Shown here piece by piece: positions 1 through 5,082 of a stretch of 10,532 bases of DNA (the stretch's first letter is position 1; each line of letters opens with the position of its first letter). The notes under the pieces were generated by a model. That model searched no databases and was not told where the DNA came from. It worked only from the letters and a program-made list of their open reading frames with translations. Source of the DNA: an uncultured beta proteobacterium (GTDB lineage: Bacteria; Pseudomonadota; Gammaproteobacteria; Burkholderiales; Burkholderiaceae_C); assembly GCA_903927495.1 (NCBI GenBank), contig CAIYNH010000691.1, positions 1 through 10,532 of the forward strand, written 5' to 3'. A program made the position numbers and the translations under genes.

Positions 1-224
1 TTCAAATGCCGGTGATGGATGGCTACACCGCCACACAAAAGATCCGGCAATGGGAGGCCGGGCAGTTGCGCCCCAGATTGCCGATCATTGCGCAAACTGC
101 AGATGCCTTCGAGGAAGACCGCCAGCGCTGCATGGCGGTGGGCATGGACGACTTTTTGACCAAACCGATTGCGCTGGATGTCTTGAAAGCGGCCCTGCTC
201 AAGTGGCTTCCTACCCGACATTGA
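1..224 (+). CDS. Receiver (REC) domain, C-terminal end of a hybrid histidine kinase or response regulator (5' partial)
   Basis: The reading frame is open from the left edge and stops at 222-224. It encodes the second half of a CheY-like receiver domain. Visible motifs are QMPVMDGY just after the phosphoacceptor loop, PIIAQTAD carrying the conserved Thr of beta-4, and DDFLTKPI carrying the invariant Lys of beta-5, followed by a final amphipathic helix. The phosphorylated Asp should lie about three residues before MPVMDG, so it falls just outside the window. The spacing and the wording (GMDDFLTKPI at the very C-terminus, no output domain after it) fit the terminal receiver of a hybrid sensor kinase better than a regulator with a DNA-binding domain. 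A stand-alone single-domain regulator is also possible. The internal ATG at 6 is not a real start, since the fold would be incomplete. It converges on the aor operon and no link to it is evident. Confidence 0.9.
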   Translation, partial: QMPVMDGYTATQKIRQWEAGQLRPRLPIIAQTADAFEEDRQRCMAVGMDDFLTKPIALDVLKAALLKWLPTRH

Positions 225-238
225 AAAAGAATTGCGCC

Positions 239-282
239 AAAAAACAAAATTGATAGCGCATTATGCATGATGGCATTGCGTT
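239..282 (-). terminator. Candidate intrinsic terminator of the aor operon
   Basis: Inverted repeat between two convergent genes. CGCA (257-260) pairs with TGCG (277-280), and ATGC (263-266) pairs with GCAT (273-276), leaving a TT bulge and a 6-nt loop. A G-T and an A-T pair extend the base to 255/282. Read on the minus strand, the hairpin is followed after a few bases by a T-rich run (TTTTGTTTTTT, 239-249). It would end transcripts coming from the 99-residue protein gene at 326-625. The bulge and the gap before the T run make it a moderate candidate. Confidence 0.4.
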
Positions 283-325
283 AGCGAGTTATATACTAAA
301 TTTCTAAAGGATTGGTTTCGAGCGA

Positions 326-625
326 TCAACCACCACCACGTTGCATGTAGAGATCAAAACGTTTCATGAATGCATGGCGCTCGGGCTCAGTGACACCAGC
401 GAAACGAAAGCTAACCTGAAGCAGCGGTAAGCGCGCCAAGCCAATGATTCGGGGCGCAGCCTGCTGCCATTTCAGACCCAATGCGCCGTCAGCAATTCGA
501 ACGCCCGCTGACTGTTCTTGCAGTTTCCAGTGCAAATCACCCACGGCAGCAGGCAACCAGCGCAACCAGTCGGCCTCCAGGCAGGTCATTTCACGCTCAA
601 ATCGCTCGGGATAGAAAGATTGCAT
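326..625 (-). CDS. Uncharacterised 99-residue protein, last gene of the aor operon, C-terminal GGG
   Basis: I do not recognise a named family. The protein has 99 residues with no signal peptide or membrane segment. It is Trp- and Arg-rich near the start (EADWLRWLPAAVG, about residues 18-30), then appears to alternate beta strands through a basic/hydrophobic core (PRIIGLARLPLLQVSFRF, about 58-75), and ends in a helix and the tail MQRGGG. The codons for the last three glycines are directly before the TGA at 326-328. It follows the MoaD-like gene by 54 bp on the same strand, with ATG at 623-625 and a weak AGGTG 10 nt upstream, so it is probably co-transcribed. Its position suggests a maturation or assembly role for the aldehyde oxidoreductase, such as cofactor insertion or sulfur handling. 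That is inference from context only. The Gly-rich C-terminus resembles the tail of ubiquitin-like sulfur carriers, but the rest shows no clear beta-grasp signature. Confidence 0.75.
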   Translation of the reverse strand: MQSFYPERFEREMTCLEADWLRWLPAAVGDLHWKLQEQSAGVRIADGALGLKWQQAAPRIIGLARLPLLQVSFRFAGVTEPERHAFMKRFDLYMQRGGG

Positions 626-640
626 TTTGATAGCACCTAA

Positions 641-657
641 CGCACGCCAGTCGTGCG
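641..657. other. Small perfect hairpin between the MoaD-like gene and the 99-residue gene
   Basis: CGCACG (641-646) and CGTGCG (652-657) form a perfect 6-bp GC-rich stem with a 5-nt loop in the 54-bp gap. On the minus strand no T run follows, so it is not a typical terminator. It may stabilise or separate the transcript, or be part of a dispersed intergenic motif (TTTGATAGC next to it at 627-635). Confidence 0.35.
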
Positions 658-679
658 CCAGATGCCAATTTTAAGTTAA

Positions 680-934
680 TTATCCACCTGCAATCGGCGG
701 CCAGATGGCCAGCACGTCGCCATCCTTCAGTGTTTGCGATGCTCGCTTCTCTGGTGCAATATAAGTCCCGTTGACAAGTACCAAGTGCACCAGTTTCTCA
801 GGCAAACGGAATCGATCAACCAGCTGCCCGATGCTGGCATCTGGTTCGATATCGAGTTCAACAATATTGGTGTACTTGGATTCTGCCGGCAGGTAATCGG
901 TCAGCGAGGCAAACAGCTTCAGCGTGATTTTCAT
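680..934 (-). CDS. MoaD/ThiS-family small sulfur carrier, aor operon
   Basis: An 84-residue beta-grasp protein. It starts MKITLKLFASL, the typical first strand of MoaD. It contains LVLVNGTY (residues 51-58) and finishes LKDGDVLAIWPPIAGG (69-84), the classical MoaD/ThiS ending. The C-terminal Gly-Gly is adenylated and thiocarboxylated in this family to donate sulfur when the pterin dithiolene (molybdopterin) is made. I chose the ATG at 934 because the family fold begins there, 11 bp after the aorC stop. An in-frame GTG at 979 would add 15 non-homologous residues overlapping aorC. No strong Shine-Dalgarno is seen, so translation may be coupled to aorC. Location inside the operon suggests a dedicated sulfur carrier for the bis-pterin tungsten cofactor, but it could equally supplement the housekeeping MoaD. 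Confidence 0.88.
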   Translation of the reverse strand: MKITLKLFASLTDYLPAESKYTNIVELDIEPDASIGQLVDRFRLPEKLVHLVLVNGTYIAPEKRASQTLKDGDVLAIWPPIAGG

Positions 935-945
935 GGGCGAACCGT

Positions 946-2313
946 CTATCGGCGTCGCACATCTGTGGCACCTGACCACTCGCCCTGCCCTTGCGCAGCC
1001 GCCAGGTAAGCTTCCATGAGTCGAGTGGGGTCTTGCATCAAGGTCTCTTTCCAGGCACCTAACTTGATCCGGCCCTCAACCAAACCGCGCATCACTCCCA
1101 CATGCTCGGTCCAACCCACGCTGTTGCACCCCACCAGCACATCGCCCTTGAACTGCAAGCTCAGGTGGTGCCAAGCTGATTTATCAGTCAGTTCCACATG
1201 ATCACCTCCTGGAACACCTTGCCAGTCACCAAAACTGCTGGAAATTAGCCCCAGAGTATCGAGCACATTGATTTGCGTGACACCTTTCAGATTCGCTTTG
1301 GCAGCTTGTCCACGAGCAAAAGCGACCATATTCATGCCAGCAATGCGCGCTTGCTCGGCAGCGTTAGGCTGAATGGCGCTAACAATCATCTTGCCTGAAA
1401 CCTTGTCGAAGGCTTCGGCACAGTCACCGGCGGCATAGATGCCCGCCACATTGGTTTGCATGTGATCATCGGTCAGCACACCCAGCAGACAGGTCACGCC
1501 AGAGTCTTCCATAAAGCCGATGGCGGGACGCACACCGGCGGCACTGATGACAAGGTCGGCCTGCACCGTGCTGCCATTGGACAGGCGCACGTTCAAAGCG
1601 GGCTGAACTGCCTTGGGCGAACCGATGCCTATGGTTCTGGCAATTTTTTCGAGCATAGTGGGCTCGGCTGGCGCATGCGGCGTGATGGATTCGACACGGG
1701 TGCTGGTAAAAACCTCAACCCCTTTCGCCTCACACCAGTCGCGGATCATGCCGCCAGCGGTCGGCCCCATCATGCGTGGCACCATGCGGTCACCCATTTC
1801 AACCACGCTCAACTGCACACCACGGGCGGCCAGCGCCTCCATGATGATGCAACCAATAAAACCAGCACCGAGTTGCAGCACGCGTGCACCAGGTTTTGCG
1901 AGAGCAGCAATGGCACGGGCATCGGCCAGGGTCCAGCATCTGTGCACACCATCAGACTTGATGCCTGGGATGGGTGGCGTTACGGGGCGTGAGCCAGTAG
2001 CCACCAGCAAGGTCTCAAAATGAATGCTTTCACCACCATCAAGTACTACTGTTTTAGTAGCAGCTTGCACTTTCTGCACATGCGCTACACGGACATTTAT
2101 ATTTAAATCTTGAAAATGCGTGGGGCTCTTGCGCAGATAAGTGCCAGCCTCGTCGATGTTGCCCATCAGCAGATAGGGAATGGCCATGCGCGAGTAAGAC
2201 GGTTCGGACTCGTCACCGATGATGGTGATTTGGTCTTGTGGCGCATGTTTGCGAATGGTCTCTGCAGCAATGACACCGGCTGGACCGGCACCTAGGATGA
2301 CGTGGTGGGACAT
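946..2313 (-). CDS. aorC: FAD/NAD(P)H oxidoreductase subunit of tungsten aldehyde oxidoreductase (AorC-like)
   Basis: A 455-residue pyridine nucleotide-disulfide-type flavoprotein. An N-terminal FAD-binding GAGPAG (residues 8-13) is followed by ATGSRP (105-110), an internal NAD(P)H-binding GAGFIG (149-154), and a second FAD motif, TNVAGIYAAGDCAE (287-300). A C-terminal part of about 110 residues follows. The redox-active CxxxxC pair of disulfide reductases is absent, as in NADH-dependent ferredoxin reductase-like members. In the AOR of Aromatoleum aromaticum, the AorC subunit connects the iron-sulfur and tungsten subunits to NAD+. The operon position here supports the same role: accepting aldehyde-derived electrons and reducing NAD+. 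The start has a good GGAG Shine-Dalgarno (2322-2325) 8 nt upstream. That element lies only 2 nt downstream (in minus-strand direction) of a terminator-like hairpin. The downstream MoaD-like gene begins 11 bp after its stop. The functional call rests on motifs plus context; a generic nitrite/ferredoxin reductase label would be the alternative. Confidence 0.87.
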   Translation of the reverse strand: MSHHVILGAGPAGVIAAETIRKHAPQDQITIIGDESEPSYSRMAIPYLLMGNIDEAGTYLRKSPTHFQDLNINVRVAHVQKVQAATKTVVLDGGESIHFETLLVATGSRPVTPPIPGIKSDGVHRCWTLADARAIAALAKPGARVLQLGAGFIGCIIMEALAARGVQLSVVEMGDRMVPRMMGPTAGGMIRDWCEAKGVEVFTSTRVESITPHAPAEPTMLEKIARTIGIGSPKAVQPALNVRLSNGSTVQADLVISAAGVRPAIGFMEDSGVTCLLGVLTDDHMQTNVAGIYAAGDCAEAFDKVSGKMIVSAIQPNAAEQARIAGMNMVAFARGQAAKANLKGVTQINVLDTLGLISSSFGDWQGVPGGDHVELTDKSAWHHLSLQFKGDVLVGCNSVGWTEHVGVMRGLVEGRIKLGAWKETLMQDPTRLMEAYLAAAQGQGEWSGATDVRRR

Positions 2314-2327
2314 AGTGATTTCTCCAG

Positions 2328-2351
2328 AAAAAAGCGGCTGGGTAGCCGCTT
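2328..2351 (-). terminator. Hairpin plus T run immediately before aorC (internal terminator or attenuator)
   Basis: AGCGGCT (2333-2339) and AGCCGCT (2344-2350) form a perfect 7-bp stem with the loop GGGT, and an A-T pair at 2332/2351 extends it to 8 bp. Read on the minus strand, the stem runs into T residues down to 2328 (six in all, including two in the stem). The aorC ribosome-binding site (GGAG, 2322-2325) lies two bases further on. The shape is that of a rho-independent terminator inside an otherwise co-directional operon. It could lower aorC expression or stabilise the processed end of the downstream mRNA. Confidence 0.55.
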
Positions 2352-2386
2352 ATATATTTTCAGCTTGTTAGCTTGGGTCTGGTTAA

Positions 2387-2440
2387 TTGGGGTCTGAGCA
2401 CGCAACTCTGGCTTCGCACTCAAAAGTGATCCGACCCCAA
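2387..2440. repeat. REP-like inverted repeat (TTGGGGTC ... GACCCCAA) between aorB and aorC
   Basis: TTGGGGTC (2387-2394) is the exact reverse complement of GACCCCAA (2433-2440), with 38 bases between the arms. The inner sequence can form a further small hairpin (CACT, CAAA loop, AGTG). A degenerate direct copy of the left arm, TTGGGTCTG (2373-2381), precedes TTGGGGTCTG (2387-2396). Sequences of the type TTGGGGTCTGAGC...GACCCCAA are a familiar dispersed intergenic family in betaproteobacteria, associated with REP-type transposases. That is my recollection, not a search result. No transposase gene is present here. Confidence 0.45.
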
Positions 2441-2468
2441 AAAAACCTGCGCTGTACCTGAGCGCAAA
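2439..2468 (-). terminator. Intrinsic terminator directly after aorB
   Basis: Read on the minus strand, TGCGCT (2466-2461) pairs perfectly with AGCGCA (2453-2448) around a 7-nt loop. Two T-G wobbles extend the stem to 8 pairs, and a run of seven T follows at once (2445-2439). It lies six bases after the aorB stop codon (2472-2474). This is a good rho-independent terminator shape at the end of the AB part of the operon. Partial read-through would be needed for aorC to be transcribed from the aorA promoter. The T run overlaps the right arm of the REP-like repeat. Confidence 0.6.
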
Positions 2469-2471
2469 ACG

Positions 2472-4325
2472 CTAGAGACTCAAACGCTCACGGGTTTCAG
2501 CGGTCGGGCGACCATCAGCATCCCAACCACGGGCCTGATAGTACAGCGGCAACATGGTTGCCAACTCATTGAACTTGCCTTTGGCTGGACCCGTTTTGCA
2601 AGCACCCTCGACGCTGGTCAGGCGCGCCGGCAGGCTGTCGTCTTTTGACGTAAAGCCAGCCCGGTTGTTGAACTCGCGCTCCATGTTCCAGATGCGCTCG
2701 CCAATCAAGGCCAGTTCTTCAATGGTGTATTGCTCGCCACAAGCACCTTGCATTTGCGGTGACAGGTCTTGCAGGCCCCAGGCAAAGGTCGTGAAGATAC
2801 ACAAACCTGATGAGTCAAATGCTGCCGTTGCGTCCTGAAAGGCTTTGACCAGATCGGGTTTGCCAACGGACTCCAGCGGATCGGTCTTGATCGGAATGCC
2901 AAGAATTTCCGACGCAATGGTGTAGCCGCGCAAATGGCAACCGCCACGGTTACTGGTGGCGTAAGCCAAACCAATGCCCTGAATAGCGCGCCCGTCGTAG
3001 GCCGGAAACTCCTGGCCTTTGCTTGACATGCTAAGTTCCGGGTGACCATATTTGGCCGTCAGGCGTTTCGAGCCCTGGCCAATCTCGACACCAAAGCCAC
3101 GTCCGTTGATAGTTTCTTCAGCCAAAAAGGCCAACGCCTGTGCTGAGCCAAACGGCGCTTCAATGCCAATTTGCTCTTTCGTCAACACGCCCATGCCATA
3201 CAGTTCCATGACAGCACCCACCGTGGCCCCAAAGCTGATGGGGTCAATACCTTCTTCGTTGCACAGCAGGTTCGCGTACTGCAGGCATTCCAGGTCGTTC
3301 ACACCGTTGGCAGCGCCCAGCGCCCAGGCCGCTTCGTATTCCAGGCCACCGTTGGCACCACGGTATTGCGGCTTGTTTTCGATGGTGAAGTGCCCTTCGT
3401 CCATCTTGCTGATGCGTCCGCAGGCAATGGTGCAACCAAAGCAGGCCTGATTCGTCACCAAGTGCTTCTTGCCATCTGTCTTGCGCGGGGTGGCCATGGC
3501 CTCTGCACCAATGTCCTTAGCACCCTCGAACTGGTTGTCCTGGTGGTTGCGGGTTGGCAAGCCACCGACTTCGTTGATCACACTCATCAGCACCTGGGTG
3601 CCCCTGGCAGGCAAACCAGTGCCGGTGACACCGTTGTCAGCCAGCACCTTCTTGGCCGCCTTGACGGCGGTCATGAATGCCTTCGGGTCACGGATGTTGC
3701 CAACGCCTTTGGTGCCACGCACTGCAATTGCCTTGAGATTTTTGCTGCCCATGACAGCGCCCACACCCGAGCGTCCGGCGGCACGGTGCAAATCGTTCAC
3801 AACAGCGGCAAATAAAACACCGTTTTCTCCGGCTTTGCCGATGGAAGACACGCGGGTCAGCGGGTCTTGCAGGCTCTTTTTGATGATGCCTTCGGTTTCC
3901 CAGACACTCTTGCCCCACAGGTGAGCGGCACAGCGCAGTTCGGCCACGTCATCATTGACGTAAAGATAAACCGGCTGCTCAGACTTGCCTTCAAAAATGA
4001 CCATGTCCCAGCCGGCCATTTTAAATTCGGCACCCCAATATCCGCCCGAGTTGGAGCAGGCAATTGCGCCTGTCAACGGACCTTTGGTAATGACGGTGTA
4101 GCGGCCTCCGGTGGAGGCCATGGTGCCAGTCAGCGGGCCGGTGGCCCAAATGATTTTGTTGTCTGGCGACAGCGGGTCCACAGTGGCATCAACTTCTTCG
4201 ACCAGGTACTTGGTACCCAGGCCGCGCGAGCCAATGTAGGCTTGCGCCCATTGCATATTGAGGGGTTCAGACTTGACCGTACCAGCAGTCAGATTAACGC
4301 GGAGGATTTTTCCAGCCCATGACAT
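2472..4325 (-). CDS. aorB: Tungsten-containing aldehyde:ferredoxin oxidoreductase, catalytic large subunit (AorB-like)
   Basis: A 617-residue member of the AOR family, near the usual 605-620. It carries the tungsto-bispterin and one [4Fe-4S] cluster and oxidises aldehydes to carboxylates. The N-terminal pterin-binding domain shows GSRGLGTKY (32-40), ATGPLTG (61-67) and GGRYTVITKGPLTG (73-86). Cluster ligands are C295, C298 and C302 (CFGCTIAC) plus C509 in DSSGLC (504-509). NEEGID (356-361) corresponds to the other DxxGLD-type pterin loop, with Asn in place of the usual Asp. H464 in GGCHLRG is the likely counterpart of the active-site His of the Pyrococcus enzyme. It starts 12 bp after the aorA stop. 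The AAGGAG ribosome-binding site (4334-4339) overlaps that stop codon (4338-4340), implying translational coupling. The metal could only be assigned by assay; tungsten is inferred from the family. A terminator-like hairpin follows immediately. Confidence 0.94.
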   Translation of the reverse strand: MSWAGKILRVNLTAGTVKSEPLNMQWAQAYIGSRGLGTKYLVEEVDATVDPLSPDNKIIWATGPLTGTMASTGGRYTVITKGPLTGAIACSNSGGYWGAEFKMAGWDMVIFEGKSEQPVYLYVNDDVAELRCAAHLWGKSVWETEGIIKKSLQDPLTRVSSIGKAGENGVLFAAVVNDLHRAAGRSGVGAVMGSKNLKAIAVRGTKGVGNIRDPKAFMTAVKAAKKVLADNGVTGTGLPARGTQVLMSVINEVGGLPTRNHQDNQFEGAKDIGAEAMATPRKTDGKKHLVTNQACFGCTIACGRISKMDEGHFTIENKPQYRGANGGLEYEAAWALGAANGVNDLECLQYANLLCNEEGIDPISFGATVGAVMELYGMGVLTKEQIGIEAPFGSAQALAFLAEETINGRGFGVEIGQGSKRLTAKYGHPELSMSSKGQEFPAYDGRAIQGIGLAYATSNRGGCHLRGYTIASEILGIPIKTDPLESVGKPDLVKAFQDATAAFDSSGLCIFTTFAWGLQDLSPQMQGACGEQYTIEELALIGERIWNMEREFNNRAGFTSKDDSLPARLTSVEGACKTGPAKGKFNELATMLPLYYQARGWDADGRPTAETRERLSL

Positions 4326-4337
4326 GATGTGTGCTCC

Positions 4338-4814
4338 TTATGCTGCTGAAGGTTGATTACCGAGCTTGTCAGCCCACTGTTCCATCTTGCCCAGGCCCGT
4401 CCAATTGGCATCAATGAAGGTGATGGCACCGGTGGGGCAAGCATCGGCACAAGCCGGGTCGCCGCCGCACAGATCGCACTTTTGCACCTTGCCGGTTTCC
4501 TGTACGTAGTTGATCGTGCCGAATGGGCAAGCAATGGTGCACACCTTGCAACCCACACAAGTCGATTCGTTGACCACCTTGGCACCTGTGGCCTTGTCCA
4601 GCGTGATGGCCTCTACCGGGCACGCGTGCAGGCACCAGGCTTCGTCGCACTGGGTGCAGGTGTAAGGCACTTTTTTACCGGTGTGGTGAAAGTTAAATAC
4701 CTTGATGCGGGATTTGGCTGTGGCGAAGGTGCCGTAGTTCTCGAAAGAACAGGCCATTTCGCACTGCAGACAGCCGGTGCACTTGTCTGCGTTGATGTGC
4801 AACACCTTTTGCAT
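4338..4814 (-). CDS. aorA: Ferredoxin-like small subunit with four [4Fe-4S] clusters (AorA-like)
   Basis: A 158-residue polyferredoxin of the HycB/DmsB-type fold. Sixteen cysteines are arranged in four sets: C12/C15/C18/C22, C53/C56/C61/C65, C86/C89/C92/C96 and C113/C116/C122/C126. This is enough for four [4Fe-4S] clusters, and all ligands are present. There is no Tat or Sec signal, so the complex is cytoplasmic. It is the first gene of the leftward operon and would carry electrons between the tungsten subunit and the flavin subunit. In the Aromatoleum enzyme the equivalent subunits have been reported to stack into a conducting filament. The start has a clear AGGAG Shine-Dalgarno 8 nt upstream. 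The leader of about 35-40 nt begins at a sigma70-like promoter (4857-4885). On sequence alone it could serve another molybdo/tungsto-enzyme, but adjacency to aorB makes the assignment firm. Confidence 0.92.
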   Translation of the reverse strand: MQKVLHINADKCTGCLQCEMACSFENYGTFATAKSRIKVFNFHHTGKKVPYTCTQCDEAWCLHACPVEAITLDKATGAKVVNESTCVGCKVCTIACPFGTINYVQETGKVQKCDLCGGDPACADACPTGAITFIDANWTGLGKMEQWADKLGNQPSAA

Positions 4815-4856
4815 GTGGGGGTCTCCTGTGGGTAAATAAAACTAAATTAAACAGCA

Positions 4857-4885
4857 CTTATGCAGTGCCATTCTTATGAAATCAA
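4857..4885 (-). promoter_or_regulatory. Candidate sigma70 promoter of the aor operon
   Basis: On the minus strand, TTGATT (plus positions 4885-4880) is followed after exactly 17 bases by CATAAG (4862-4857). Each hexamer matches its consensus (TTGACA, TATAAT) at 4 of 6 positions. Transcription would begin near 4850, giving a leader of about 36 nt before the aorA ATG. Optimal spacing with middling hexamers fits an activated or repressed promoter. Both elements are touched by the arms of the inverted repeat at 4859-4892. Confidence 0.45.
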
Positions 4886-4892
4886 CTGCATA
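4859..4892. promoter_or_regulatory. Perfect 8-bp inverted repeat, candidate operator of the divergent regulator
   Basis: TATGCAGT (4859-4866) and ACTGCATA (4885-4892) are exact reverse complements separated by 18 bp, so the half-site centres are 26 bp apart. The arms overlap the candidate aor -10 and abut the -35. A second, overlapping repeat, GCACT (4854-4858) with AGTGC (4864-4868), shares the left arm. A dimeric or tetrameric Fis-type helix-turn-helix protein encoded next door is the natural candidate ligand. This is inference. Confidence 0.45.
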
Positions 4893-5082
4893 GCGATTGT
4901 TAGAGTTTGACGCGCCATTTAACCTAGGACTAACCCTAGTGGAACAAAGTTTGAAGTCAGATATTCTCAAAATGAGACAAAGAACCTCATTCATGCAACG
5001 CTCAGAAACAAATCAGCAAAGCCATGGAAGAAGAAATGAGCTAGAGTCAGCCTTACCATCCGACTCCCTAACCAACCCCACC

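Noticed and set aside
935..979. GTG start 15 codons upstream for the MoaD-like gene
   Set aside because: The added residues are not part of the beta-grasp fold, while MKITLKLF is the typical family N-terminus.
3171..3815. 214-codon open frame on the + strand inside aorB
   Set aside because: It lies wholly antisense to the well-supported AOR large subunit, including its cluster-ligand region, and shows no family motif or ribosome-binding site.
4857..4870. Possible sigma54 promoter for aor on the minus strand (TGGCAC starting at 4870)
   Set aside because: The TGGCAC half is good, but the required GC of the -12 element is 2 bp out of register and the TTGC core is missing. Sigma54 spacing is rigid. 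The neighbouring regulator also lacks the AAA+ domain needed for sigma54 activation.
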